Below, in pieces: positions 1 through 10,673 of a stretch of 64,000 nt of DNA (positions within the stretch are counted from its first letter, which is position 1; each line of letters opens with the position of its first letter). The notes beneath the pieces were generated by a model that was not told the origin of the DNA, did no database searches, and saw nothing but the letters and a program-made list of their open reading frames with translations. The stretch is taken from the NCBI GenBank assembly GCA_963971535.1, contig OZ020586.1, forward strand, positions 76,794,703-76,858,702, given 5' to 3'. Source of the stretch: Notolepis coatsorum. Taxonomy: Eukaryota > Chordata > Actinopteri > Aulopiformes > Paralepididae. Made by a program: the position numbers and the translations under genes.

Positions 1-1314
1 GTGAAAATCACTGGAATGTGGGCCAAACCATAGTAACACACAGATTTTGGTTCAACTGATATCAGGCTAAGGTTCACTCAAACTAGATTTTTATCTCAAA
101 TGTGATATCCCCAATGCATATAATTTAACATTGAAACATTTTCTTCTTTGAATTTGAAATATTGTGTAACGTTACCGTTATCTAATTAGTAACTGGCAAC
201 TGCAGATGTCTGCCCCATGTCTATACCCCACAATGCAAAGTGTCTAACGCTATAGCTTAATTGTAGATTCTAAACATAATGAGGTAACGCAGCTACCAAA
301 TGTTATCTTTAATCAACCTGTGTAATGTTAATCCACAACAGCGACTTTTGGTATATGACATATCAATAGAAATACATTTACAAAAATACAAATGAAATAC
401 ATTTCAAATTAATTCCACAATTCTTTGCGATAGACTTATATCAATACACAAACAAATTTAAATTGATGACATTAGATCGGGTGTAGCTAATCTAAATAGT
501 GTGCATCATTTTCAAAACTATATACTGTATTTTGAGAGTAAATCAAGCATAATAAACATTCATGTTCTAATGAAGCCTGAGAAACCAAGTTTGCACTTCA
601 CCGCATAGGTCCTTGTGAATCGCTAATGTCTATTTTGTAGTTGTAAACAGTGATCCCCTCATTAAAGTGGCCAATATCTGAAGAGGGCAGTGATGGATGA
701 AGTGTGATTGTTATTATATGTACTTAATAAGTATATAGGGTATACAATGGAAGGAATTTGTATTTCTTTAGTCTAAGATAGTGATCCATAATCAGAAAAT
801 GTCCATATTATTTCAGCTGCTTCTGTTCTAAATACACAGATCGCTATAGTCTTGGACCGTTATTCATATTCCAATGGTCCCCCTTTATCACTTCCATTGT
901 CCTGTTTAAAGATAGAAAATAAAATTTAAATAAACAAATGAACATGACTGAGACCCAGTCTGGTACACATTAATAAACACATGAACAACATACTTCATGC
1001 ATTTTCCTCTGGAGGGACTGAATACAGTATATTTCTTACTGCTAATCTGCGATTTTATGCAATATAGTGTTGCTATAGAAACATGTTTAAGAAATCCAAA
1101 ATCTCCCATGCTAACAAACTATTGTATGCAGCTCTACAGACTAGTGATTATAAGGAGCAACAGGGAGGCAGGCCATGACATGTTTTCAGGATTCATTCAT
1201 TCATTCAAGTTGAATTTCACACATTCAAAAAAGGTTTGGTTTGAGCAAGTCTATATAGGAAAACAATTTACACGACAATAAAACTATAATATATTAAACC
1301 CAAGAGTATGGTAA
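1..1314. other. Head-to-head spacer upstream of A1 (partial)
   Basis: AT-rich spacer with no gene that I can support. Short open frames on either strand around 906-1281 recur in every unit, have no codon or domain signature and are probably chance. It matches the right half of the spacers at 28997-30300 and 35767-37070. An AATCCACA octamer at 330-337 matches the published FoxH1-type site on the reverse strand; this is only a motif match. Confidence 0.6.
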
Positions 1315-1428
1315 GAGAGAGCTAAAAGTACAATCACCATCCATTGGTCCAGATAGGTTTGTTGGAAGTGGGCTGTTATGACGGCCATTGACCCCACCTC
1401 ATCCAGATGAAAAGGCCCTCATCAACCT

Positions 1429-1576
1429 GGAATGCACACCTTGTAATGTTCTATTTTTCTGGCAGGACTTATATCCAGAAGTCTGGGACTCCATCACTCC
1501 AGGTCCACAGCTCCACTGAGTGAGGTTCTGATACCACTGTGTGTGACTTGACTCTACAACCAACAAGAAGCAGAAC
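1429..1576 (+). promoter_or_regulatory. Putative core promoter and 5' UTR of A1
   Basis: A TATA-like TTATAT at 1469-1474 lies about 105 bp before the ATG. The flanking block GGCAGGACTTATATC is also present, inverted, upstream of every type B gene (for example 27472-27477 in B1), although the A and B genes have diverged elsewhere. Just upstream, at 1429-1442, both types also share a GGAATG next to a CACACCT, which resemble TEAD and T-box half-sites. Sharing between paralogues supports a promoter. Factor binding is inference. Confidence 0.5.
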
Positions 1577-2701
1577 ATGGCTGAGAACTTTGGAGCTCCC
1601 CTGCCTCTCCATGTGACACCCAACAGCACACTGAAAAGGATGTTTGAGAATTGTAACACCCACCTGGCAATGATTGCCTTTGTCCTCCAAGACTCTCCAG
1701 GCAATATGCTCACCTTCTGTGAGGTAAGAACAAGCAAGCAACATATTAAGTTTCATTTGACTTTAAAAATGTTGTGATGTGAAAGCAAAATGTCCTTCTA
1801 ATGTCTGATGATGCCTAATTTTCAATGTAACTTCTTTGCAGTTGCTGGGAAATTTGGAAGCATTGATCTCAGGAAACAGAAAAGGCCTTGATGCCAAAAT
1901 TAGAGTCTGCTTGTCGACCAACAAATGTTTTGTCAAGGTAAATGGAAAAAATCTTTATATCTCATTGATCATGATCACTAATTTAGTTGAACCAACATAG
2001 TTTTGGGTTAAAGATGAATTCTAACTTGTGTGTTCAATTGTTTCCAGATTCCATCAAATCCAGAAAAACCAAACAGTAAGAAAAACTACTGGAAGCTTGA
2101 CCACAGTCAAATTACAGGGAAGATGGTGCGTCGTCACTTCAAGGGAATTCTGGACTGGTTCCCTGAGTTGGTCTCCAAAGTTATGGAGGCAGTCAGACCA
2201 TCAGAGCACTACACTACTCTCCACTCCCCTGAACCTGCAGCCTACAGAGATGTTCAGATTAAATGTGAGGTGAAGTTCAGCAGTCCTTTCTCCATCGAAT
2301 CCCTCCTGAAGAAAGACAGTCCCTCTGGCCTGGGCTCCAAACCCTCTCCTCTATTGGGCATTTCCAGCCTGCCAGTCAGAGTAGAACAGCAGCCTTGGTG
2401 CTCAGAGAAAGGAGTTGGAACAAAGAGGAAGTTCAGCTGGGACGCTCCACCAGTGGAGATGCACATTCTTCAACCGGCAGGTAGAAGTTATGCCATCTAC
2501 CCAGCAGGGGGCAGTGTGGACCATGGACTCAGTGGTTCTGGAAACTGGCCAGTCAAGAGGATTCGTATGTGTGCTGAGCCCTCAACCCTGATCTACACAA
2601 GACCCAGTGTTGCTCCTTATTTTGCCAGCCGTCAGAACGGTTATGTCAATTATCCTCTACCAACATATCCCTGTGATGTTAAACGCTATTGTAAAATGTA
2701 A
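1577..2701 (+). CDS. FoxH1-like forkhead protein, type A copy 1
   Basis: Three exons: 1577-1723, 1842-1937 and 2048-2701 (stop included), with GTAAG and GTAAAT donors and TTTGCAG and TTTCCAG acceptors; 298 aa predicted. Residues about 27-105 align with the forkhead domain of FoxH1, the Smad2/4 partner in Nodal signalling: LAMIAFVLQ at 30-38, IR..LSTNKCF.K at 69-81 and NYW at 94-96. The recognition-helix residues normally His-Asn are V71-C72, and the conserved Trp before them is Leu, so normal base contact is doubtful. FSIESLL at 162-168 fits an eh1 Groucho/TLE-binding motif. Basic KRK and KRIR clusters near the middle and C-terminal third could be nuclear signals. This copy has Trp where the other A copies have Arg just before PVKRIRM. 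The family call is by eye. A nuclear regulator is likely; the target is unknown. Confidence 0.75.
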
Positions 2702-2789
2702 ATGTAAATGTAAAATGTTTTTTTTTGTACATGCCACTTCTGCACTTATTTGTACATTATATTTGCTTACTTATCTTGGCACCTTTTTC

Positions 2790-2795
2790 AATAAA
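2790..2795 (+). terminator. Poly(A) signal of A1 (type A gene)
   Basis: AATAAA 89 bases after the stop codon. The same signal follows A4 (25020-25025), A5 (31784-31789), A6 (38554-38559), A7 (45302-45307), A8 (52071-52076) and A9 (61924-61929). It is absent from A2 and A3, whose 3' ends were replaced. Confidence 0.7.
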
Positions 2796-2879
2796 ACACA
2801 AAAACAAACATTGTTACTTACTGCTATCATTTATTTGTATGCATACAGATCTGAGATGAAGAATTTATAACTGAACATA

Positions 2880-3000
2880 ATCAGAATCAGAAAGATCTTT
2901 ATTGCCAAGTAAGTTTGCACACATACAATGAATTTGTATTGGTTGTTGCAACATTAACAGACAATTAAAGTAGAATCATCAGTCATATATAAACTAAATT
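2880..3000 (-). mobile_element. LINE 3' tail fragment (CR1/L2-like)
   Basis: Read on the - strand this is a ...CACTTACTTGGCAATAAA... stretch followed by a TTCTGATTCTGAT tail. That matches the usual 3' end of abundant fish non-LTR retrotransposons. No reverse-transcriptase frame is attached, so it is a short dead fragment. It is carried in each unit at the same place (about 25110, 31874, 38644, 45392, 52160, 55261 and 62014). At 55261 it forms one side of a rearrangement junction. The family assignment rests on remembered consensus. Confidence 0.5.
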
Positions 3001-4052
3001 AGAATAAAAGTACACTAGAATATGGGCTGTACAATTGTGCAGTATTGTGCAAAAAGTATGAATAATCACGAAAAACGAACTATTAAAATAGTTTTACAGA
3101 ATTACTTAATTGATTTAATAACATATTGTAAAATATTATTATCCTGTATAAGTATAATACATGTGTATCAGGCTCAGTAATGTACCTTCCATACACCATT
3201 GACCTCTCACCTCAAGATATATGAATGAAAACAGGCTCAATTGAACCACTCCACAGCTGATTTATGGTAGTGTGTTGCCGTTTTGGGCCAATACCATGCT
3301 GTTTTAGGCATGCGGTACAAATGTGTTGTCACAAATATATATTAGCCTATTCCATGGATTAGGTGTGGCTTTAAAGTTGAGACTTTTTTGGAATCCGGTG
3401 ATGAAGCTTCCCACTTGGCAGGCCAAAAACATCTGATTGGTTATTGATGCATGGAGCTGTTGTTTTGGTCAATCAGATTTGAATCTGATAATAAATGAGT
3501 TATGGCTATATGCCTTAATCTGGTAAATGTAATGTTGCTTTGTGGTGGAATTTCCCTTTACAAATGGAATTACAGATACAGAATGTTCTCAATGTAAGAT
3601 TGTGAACCACTAAAATTAACATTAAATTAACAAATAGTAGTGTAACAGTAGGTGTAACAGGCTGTTGGGATTTGTTGCGTGTGTCTTCATTAGTGGAATT
3701 AATTTATTAACAATTGACAGAAAGGAATACATAAATATATCAATAATTTAAATGTCATTATAGAATTGAAAATGTTTCGTTTTCTCATGTATAAATATTG
3801 AATCTCAATCACAAGGTAACATTGAAATTTTTTATACCACATATGATGTTGGTGGCCGACAGCAGGGTTCATCCCCGGAACATTTAGGGCCAGAAGACCA
3901 AATTCCACAACATAATCTAGTATTATTAATCAGAGTATTATTATATATTATATTTGGTCTACATTGATGCAGTTTACCTATATTGAGAGTGAACAACTAG
4001 TTAACTATTAACAAGGTATAATACAATACAAATACAAAATAATATATGATAG
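3001..4052. other. Convergent intergenic DNA after A1
   Basis: AT-rich DNA that in complete units separates the 3' ends of the A and B genes. It stops at 4052, exactly where the downstream end of a type B gene should begin, and is replaced there by retroviral sequence. I see no gene in it. A 69-codon reverse frame at 3699-3908 recurs in most units but has no recognisable feature. Confidence 0.6.
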
Positions 4053-5227
4053 TCGCCTCCATCGATCTTCTGTCCTTAGTGATACCTGAGGCTCATGGTG
4101 TTGATCACTGTGGAAGAGCAGAGACCCTGAAACGAATCACGAAAATGGGATTTTGGTCCCCAAAGCTTCAGGCACAAATTGACGTTACACTAGCCAGGTG
4201 TTTAACATGCTTACAGGGCAATGTGCGCAAAGGAGTACCGACAGTGGCGGCTTACACACCCCTCCCTGAGGGACCATTCAGACATCTGATTATGGACTAT
4301 ACAGACATGATAACGCCAGTGCAGGGCAAACGATACCTCCTGGTAGTAGAGGACTGCTTTAGTCGCTGGATTGAGGCCATTCCATCTAAACACAAGAACG
4401 CGGACACAGTGATCAAGTTCCTGTGTCGCGAGGTCATTCCGAGATTTGGAATTCCCACGATATTACAAAGCGATAATGGCCGCGAGTTCATCGACAAGGT
4501 GGTTAAAGGGCTGATGCAGAAATTAGGTATAAGACAGCGCCTTTCCTGTGTCTATAGTCCCGGGTCGCAGGGGAAGGTGGAAAGGGCCAATCTGGTCATT
4601 AAAAACAAACTGTTGAAAATCTGTATGCAAACTAAGCTTAACTGGATTGGTGCTTTGCCACTTGCTCTGATGGCTATTAGAAGCAGCGTAAACCGCCAAA
4701 CACAGCTAACACCGCATGAAATGCTTACAGGCCGCAGCATGCCAGCACCGCCATTTAGACACCTGGCTAGGGGCCCGGCATTAGATATTTTTGAGCAAGA
4801 TCTGAAAAAATATCTTCAGCAAGTGACTAAAATACATGAAGCTGTGTTTCGACAGGAGCAGAGAAAGGAGAGAAAGGGGGTGAAGGAGGCGGAGAAGGAA
4901 GCTACCAAACCGAGACTGATCCCTGGGGACTTGGTCTTCGTAAAGGTCCACAAGAGAAAGTGGTCATCACCCCGGAGAGAGGGCCCGTACGAGGGGATCC
5001 GATCGACTGGAACGGCAGTCCAAGTCAAAGGATCAGCGACCTGGTTCCACTTCAATCACTGCATAAAGGCCAGCGGCGATCTCTTGGGGGATACAATCGA
5101 TCGCAGTTATGCAGAACCCGACATGGAGGGTCCGAGACGGCAACTGGAAGGTGCAGTGCCTGCTGATGCTCCCGCAGATGTTGGCAGCAGTGTGCGGACG
5201 GTCGGCCGGGCACAACGACGTCATTAA
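4053..5227 (+). CDS. pol: Retroviral integrase (C-terminal part of pol, 5'-truncated)
   Basis: The frame is open from an ATG at 4046, but that ATG lies in host DNA; the true reading frame would have entered from upstream pol, which is lost. Residue numbers are from 4046. The zinc-binding module is seen as H17, H21, C52 and C55. The catalytic triad is D84, D143 and E179, giving the DD35E spacing of retroviral integrases. The C-terminal part (about 292-345) reads GDLVFVKVHKRKW...GPY...TAVQVKGSATWFHFNHCIK in broken form, the SH3-like domain typical of gamma-type integrases. All key residues are intact. The 3' end overlaps the start of env by 119 bases in another frame, as usual for such viruses. 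Without the rest of pol it has no evident function. Confidence 0.88.
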
Positions 5228-7151
5228 GAACCGTCACGGTCGACCCGTCCTTGAGGATGACGGGTTTGAGTGGGTAGGAGTCCCACGGGGTCCCGCTCAG
5301 GCTCAAGTACCAGCAGGCTTTCATGACCAGGCTCAGAATCAGGCGCCCCCTCTTCCCTCCATCGAGGAAGGGGGGGAGAAGATAAGACTACAACCAAAAG
5401 GGGTGTTTCCCGTAGGACCGCAAGGGCATGTTTTTGATTTTGACCATTCCCCCGTTACAGGCGGGGATACTTACCATTATACTAACGAGGATCGGGTTGT
5501 GGGGGTAGATAGGAGAGTTGAGCCTGTCCCGAACCAATCACAGGGGACAGGGGTGAGGGGAAAAAGGGAGGTCAAGGACACTGAGTCGGAAGAGGTGGGG
5601 GGACAGGATATGTTCCAGAGGACAGCCGGAACGTTGAGGGACTCAGTGGGCTCACTCTGGGCCAGGTTGAGGGGTTTGCTTCCTTCCGGGGAACAAGATG
5701 GGGGCGACTATGACTATGACGAGGAAGACCCGGAGGCTGACCCGATGTATAGGGCGGCTTTAGGGAATGAGTGGTTTAAGTGGGTCCAGTACACGAGCGC
5801 GCAGAATCAGATAGAGGATTGTTATGTCTGCTCCAAGGCACGTCCGGATAGGCTGCTGGTGAAGGGCACGAAGTTCAGTTGGGCTCAGTGTGACAGGGAC
5901 GCAGAGGCATGGGAGGGGCCCCATAATAGTCGCCCTTGGTGCGAGGCAGAGTGTTTGGGGTTTCTCGGCTCTAGTCGTTTTAAGGCGGCAGGAAACGTCA
6001 CGGATTTCAAGGATGTCACTATGCGGGAACGTTGTAGGAAATTGGATGTACGTGTGCAGGGGGTAGCGACGGGGTTGCCAATACCCAGAGGTGTCAAACT
6101 ATGGCTGACCAAGGATTTCGAGTGCTTGCAAAAGGAGGGGACCCGGGATGTAGGGGAGGTGGCAGAGGGGCGGTGCACTACTATTTGGAGCATCACGACT
6201 AACTGCACGAAAGAAGGAAAGTGTGGACACGGGGTCGTGTTAAAGGGAGTGGATACCAACCCACGGCCTGTAGCTTGCCCTTTTCATGTCCAGGATATGG
6301 CACTGGCGGACCAATACTGGCTCTGCGGCGGTAGGAGGTTGAGGAATACACTTCCTTTAGATTGGTCAGGTAGATGTGCCCGGGTTCAGGCGATCATGCC
6401 AATGGTGGTCCTACCATTATCAGTGACGGAAGGACCTTCTGAGTCTCCTATCTCTCGAACGAAGCGTAGCTACAAGGCAGACCCAAGGGTGTATCTGGAC
6501 AGCATAGGACAGCCAAGGGGCATTCCAGCCGAGTTCATGGCTAAGAATGAGATTGCGGCAGGGTTTGAGTCTATTCTGCCATGGATATCGGTCAATAAGA
6601 ACACCGGGTGGATCAACTATTTGTTTTACAATCAGCAGCGGTATCTCAATTACACCGAGGAGGCGTTGGATGCAATGGGGGACCAGATGCACGCGACCAG
6701 TACGGTGGCGTGGCAGAATAGACAGGCTCTGAACTGGTTAATGGCGGAGAAGGGTGGAGTCTGTTCCATGTTTGGACAGTACTGCTGCACATTCATTCTG
6801 ACGAATGTGGGGCCAGGGGGAAAGTTCTCCGAGGCCATGGCTAAGCTGAAGGATTTGAGGGAGGAGTTGAGGGGGAATTCTGGCCGGAATGAAGAATGGT
6901 GGGGGAGTGGGGTGTTGGAAAGATTGGGACAGTGGGGAAGCATAGTGATGCAGACGGGGATATCCATTGGGGTGGCAGGGTTGATATTGGTTCTCCTTTT
7001 CTGTTGTGGTATGCCTCTCTTGGGTAGGCTGGTAACTTCACACGTAACGAGCCAAATGCTGATGGTGGGACAGAAAGAGATTGAGCCACAAATCGGGCCA
7101 TATCCTCAGCTTTATGCTGCCTTAGAGGGAGACGAGGGGATAGAGGATTAG
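5109..7151 (+). CDS. env: Endogenous retroviral Env polyprotein (full-length open frame)
   Basis: 680 codons with no internal stop. A hydrophobic stretch at about 15-30 may be the signal peptide. The SU part carries CYVC at 238-241, the CXXC motif of gamma-type Env, after an unusually long N-terminal region of about 230 residues with an acidic Asp/Tyr/Glu run near 198-212. A furin-type RTKR at 450-453 marks the SU/TM boundary. TM contains CX6CC (C552, C559, C560) and one membrane span at about 609-642, followed by a cytoplasmic tail of about 38 residues. ATG 5109 is upstream of the signal-like segment. The frame is complete although the rest of the provirus is not, so it may be young or selected. 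Expression and membrane activity are unknown. Described as a genomic relic only. Confidence 0.85.
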   Translation: MQNPTWRVRDGNWKVQCLLMLPQMLAAVCGRSAGHNDVIKNRHGRPVLEDDGFEWVGVPRGPAQAQVPAGFHDQAQNQAPPLPSIEEGGEKIRLQPKGVFPVGPQGHVFDFDHSPVTGGDTYHYTNEDRVVGVDRRVEPVPNQSQGTGVRGKREVKDTESEEVGGQDMFQRTAGTLRDSVGSLWARLRGLLPSGEQDGGDYDYDEEDPEADPMYRAALGNEWFKWVQYTSAQNQIEDCYVCSKARPDRLLVKGTKFSWAQCDRDAEAWEGPHNSRPWCEAECLGFLGSSRFKAAGNVTDFKDVTMRERCRKLDVRVQGVATGLPIPRGVKLWLTKDFECLQKEGTRDVGEVAEGRCTTIWSITTNCTKEGKCGHGVVLKGVDTNPRPVACPFHVQDMALADQYWLCGGRRLRNTLPLDWSGRCARVQAIMPMVVLPLSVTEGPSESPISRTKRSYKADPRVYLDSIGQPRGIPAEFMAKNEIAAGFESILPWISVNKNTGWINYLFYNQQRYLNYTEEALDAMGDQMHATSTVAWQNRQALNWLMAEKGGVCSMFGQYCCTFILTNVGPGGKFSEAMAKLKDLREELRGNSGRNEEWWGSGVLERLGQWGSIVMQTGISIGVAGLILVLLFCCGMPLLGRLVTSHVTSQMLMVGQKEIEPQIGPYPQLYAALEGDEGIED

Positions 7152-9453
7152 GGGTATGGTGAGGTAGGGACATTTTCTTTTTGTTGGTTCTTTCCTTTAA
7201 GAGTGACGGGGGATGGTCTGAGTGCAGTTTTGTTGGTTTATTCCTTTAACTAGGAATTTTAGTCTGATTTTCTAATGATCCTTCGGCATAGAGATTGCAA
7301 CCATTGAAAATCATTGCATTGTTTTTTATTTTTTTATTATTTTTTGTTTATTTTACTTGTGGTCCTGGTCAAACCGGAATGGGAAGGGGCATCGGCAGAG
7401 TGTCGGTTCTGAGCCTGAGGAAGCATTGAGAAGAAGTGGTCTGGGGATCGGTTCTGGGGACTGGAGGGACAAAGGGGGGGGCTAACGCAGTGGGCAAGAT
7501 GGGCACCTCCCGTCGAAGATGGGGGGACACGTGGTGAGGTCGGTACCAGCGCCTCCCGTCCAGGCATGGGGACATGCTTCTACGAGGACTGGAGGTGTGG
7601 CGTGGTGGTTGCTGTATTGGCAAAATGTGACTTTTGGCAATACGGTGAGGAGACTATGGCGTGGGCATGGAAGGGGGGCTGAGCGATGGACACTGGGACT
7701 CAATGTTATGGAAGAGACAATGTCATTTTTTTGGGAGGGATGTTCTATGTTTAGTTCTGACGGTCAACTTCTCCTTTCCCTGATGAGAGTCGCGGTTTCC
7801 GGCCGGAACTGTGGCTCATTTGGTAAGCGGTGGAGGTTGGGGGGATTTGTCTGTCAGGTTAGGATTATAAATTGGGGTATTTTTTTTTTTTTTTTATGTT
7901 TTATTATTACTCTTGTTTTGAGCGGTTTTGTGTTTATTGTGAGAACGGTAGTCAGCCTTTGTTGGTCCGTTAGGGGTCCAGTGAATGAAGTAAGGTTTCT
8001 TGTTTAGTTAGACATTTAAAATTTATTATATGGCTAGGTTTCTTGTTTAGATCAGCCATTTAAACTTTTATTATATAAATATGGTTTAGGGAGGGGGTAG
8101 GCACCCCGAACCTCTAGACCATAACAGGCGGCAGTGGGCTCGCAAGAGTCTGGGCGCACGTTAAACACATTTATATAGTGCTGGGGAGAAACTGAAGGCC
8201 CTCGCGCGTAACGAGGTATGAAATAACATACCACTGTGGTACCGTCTAGTCGGCCCAGGAAATGTCGCACGTAAGTTGGTGTGGGCACTGGGTGGTACGT
8301 GGACGACAGTCCACACCTAGGAGCAGGGCGGTGCACCGGAAGGGGCACAGCTCCTGCCGTGAACAGGCAAGGCTGGCGAAAACGGTCAATATTTCCATGC
8401 CCGGAGCAAGCGGGGTGGGGACAAGACCGTCGGTTTCTAAACTGAGTGGCTGATAGGTACTACGGACAGTCAGCCGCTTGGGGTCCTGACTTGATGACGG
8501 ACTATGAGGTCGCTATCGACTGGGTCGCCAGCCGGTCAGGAGAGCGTTATGACCCCTGTTTATAGTCACAGACACGCGGGATGTGGGACCGTGAGTGACT
8601 GGACAACAGTGGCATGAATGCACCTGGCTCAATGTACAGTCAGGCCACAGTAACCTTACTAACCGATACAGGGTTAGTAGGCAAGTTGTGCTTCTGTGAT
8701 CAGCAGGTTTGAAAATAACCACTGGGAAGCAGAAGGATAAGGGGTGTCAATTCAGAGGAATCTGGATTGTCTCTCCTAAGGTTGGAAAGGGACCCAGCCT
8801 TAAACTGCACCTGAAGGTAAAATAAGGGGACTGCTTCCGTTCATGAGAGGAGACCTTACCGCCGGAAGTGGAGACCTGCATCTCTGTTGGGGGAGAGGGG
8901 CCGACGTCGGACAAGGCAGTCCTGAGAAAGGAGCTGGTTGTTGCGTCGTAGCGGACTGCCTAAACCTTACGGGGAGAGGTGCATCTAAGTAGGGGAAGGA
9001 GTGCATCCGAACGGGAGGAGGGTACTCTTAACTGGAAGGAGGTTAAAAGGGTCAAAGCGTCTCGTTTAGTTAGACGTTCACATTTTCTTGGTTATATGAT
9101 TTGGGTGGGACTAGGGATAGCCCCAAATGGGGGAATGTTGGGGAAAATGTGTATGAGGTGGACTAGTTTAATATAGGTCAACTAGCAGTGCTGAAAGACG
9201 GTCTGGCTGACGTTCTTAAAACAATTTGGAACAGATGGACATTTCAGTACGGCATGTTGTGTGCTGGTAATCTCGGACATTGTATGCTTTCATATCTTGT
9301 TCTTTTCTCTCTTTCACACAGGCACAGCACACACACACAGACACACGGACATACACACCGACACACACACACACACACACATTCCCTGTGACACAATACA
9401 CACATACAATACACATACGTCTGTACGCAGACGCACGCACACACAGACACACA

Positions 9454-9492
<39 letters not shown>

Positions 9493-9589
9493 CTCACTCT
9501 CTACATCATATCGTGTGTGGACATCATATCTTGTTTATCTCTCTTCATGTTCTCTCTCCGATGTTAAATCTACGTATCATCTTAATGTA
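7152..9589 (+). other. Retroviral 3' region of unclear content
   Basis: About 2.4 kb between env and the recognisable LTR end. It contains a T-run near 7879-7895 and a TATAAATA-like sequence near 8078. A related GTTTAGTTAGAC-type block occurs three times (about 7999, 8043 and 9060). A 162-codon frame at 7519-8007 ends in a hydrophobic stretch encoded partly by the T-run; I do not recognise it and treat it as doubtful. Some of this stretch may be a long U3, but I could not fix the 5' boundary of the LTR. Confidence 0.4.
9320..9491. repeat. CA/ACAC microsatellite
   Basis: Nearly uninterrupted (CA)n with minor imperfections, broken by a short unique stretch around 9383-9425. Open frames over it on both strands are by-products of the repeat. 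Confidence 0.95.
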
Positions 9590-9830
9590 CGTCATGTCAG
9601 ATCTGACATGATATGATACGTCATCATATCTGTCATGGGGGGGCAGGACTGAGAGGGGATTTAGGGGACAGGCAAAGGGATTGGGAGAGAGTGTTTTTTG
9701 TTCAAGCTGTGGTGATCCTCTGCTCGACCCATAGCTCTTGCTGTTAAGAACTTCTTTTCTTAAATAAATTACCTATTTGTTACAATTGGAAATATCGTCT
9801 CCTGCTGTGTTAAACAACCTTTCCACAACA
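9590..9830 (+). mobile_element. Likely 3' end (R-U5) of the retroviral 3' LTR
   Basis: An AATAAA at 9763-9768 lies about 60 bases before a terminal ACAACA ending in CA at 9829-9830, after which array sequence resumes with TAGGGTATAC at 9832. That arrangement fits the poly(A) signal and U5 end of a retroviral LTR. The left boundary given here is a guess; no matching 5' LTR is present to define it. Confidence 0.4.
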
Positions 9831-9831
9831 T

Positions 9832-10430
9832 TAGGGTATACAATGGAAGGAATTTGTATTTCTTTAGTCTAAGATAGTGATCCATAATCAGAAAATGTCC
9901 ATATTATTTCAGCTGCTTCTGTTCTAAATACACAGATCGCTATAGTCTTGGACCGTTATTCATATTCCAATGGTCCCCCTTTATCACTTCCATTGTCCTG
10001 TTTAAAGATAGAAAATAAAATTTAAATAAACAAATGAACATGACTGAGACCCAGTCTGGTACACATTAATAAACACATGAACAACATACTTCATGCATTT
10101 TCCTCTGGAGGGACTGAATACAGTATATTTCTTACTGCTAATCTGCGATTTTAGGCAATATAGTGTTGCTATAGAAACATGTTTAAGAAATCCAAAATCT
10201 CCCATGCTAACAAACTATTGTATGCAGCTCTACAGACTAGTGATATATAAGGAGCAACAGGGAGGCAGGCCATGACATGTTTTCAGGATTCATTCATTCA
10301 TTCAAGTTGAATTTCACACATTCAAAAAAGGTTTGGTTTGAGCAAGTCTATATAGGAAAACAATTTACACGACAATAAAACTATAATATATTAAACCCAA
10401 GAGTATGGTAAGAGAGAGCTAAAAGTACAA
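9832..10430. other. Remaining spacer upstream of A2
   Basis: Array DNA resumes here at the position equivalent to 29730, so A2 keeps only about 840 bp of its normal upstream spacer. Small differences from other copies include TTTTAGGC instead of TTTTATGC near 10150 and GTGATATATAAGG instead of GTGATTATAAGG near 10240. No gene. Confidence 0.6.
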
Positions 10431-10673
10431 TCACCATCCATTGGTCCAGATAGGTTTGTTGGAAGTGGGCTGTTATGACGGCCATTGACCCCACCTCATC
10501 CAGATGAAAAGGCCCTCATCAACCTGGAATGCACACCTTGTAATGTTCTATTGTTCTGGCAGGACTTATATCCAGAAGTCTGGGACTCCATCACTCCAGG
10601 TCCACAGCTCCACTGAGTGAGGTTCTGATACCACTGTGTGTGACTTGACTCTACAACCAACAAGAAGCAGAAC

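Larger units (their letters stand above)
4053..9830 (+). mobile_element. 5'-truncated endogenous retrovirus (pol 3' end, env, 3' region)
   Basis: The fragment starts inside integrase and ends with an LTR-like CA. The array sequence flanking it matches 26281 on the left and 29730 on the right, so 3,448 bp of the unit, including a whole type B gene, is missing. No target-site duplication is visible. The 5' LTR, gag, protease, reverse transcriptase and RNase H are absent, so it cannot be autonomous. Integrase and Env layout, including a CXXC in SU and CX6CC in TM, points to a gamma/epsilon-like retrovirus. It is GC-richer than the surrounding array. Confidence 0.85.

Noticed and set aside
997..1281. 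94-codon frame repeated in each spacer, with a 67-codon frame opposite
   Set aside because: Preserved only because the units are near-identical. It starts in different contexts in A2 and A4 copies and lacks any recognisable feature.
1399..1737. 112-codon reverse frame over A exon 1 and promoter
   Set aside because: Antisense shadow of the real exon 1.
2607..2870. 87-codon frame over the A1 C-terminus and 3' UTR
   Set aside because: Out-of-frame shadow; runs through the 3' UTR and poly(A) signal.
7519..8007. 162-codon frame as a retroviral accessory gene
   Set aside because: No similarity that I recognise; its hydrophobic end depends on a T-run. Kept only as a doubtful note.
9216..9611. Cys/Val-rich and His/Thr-rich frames on both strands
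   Set aside because: Translations of the CA microsatellite.
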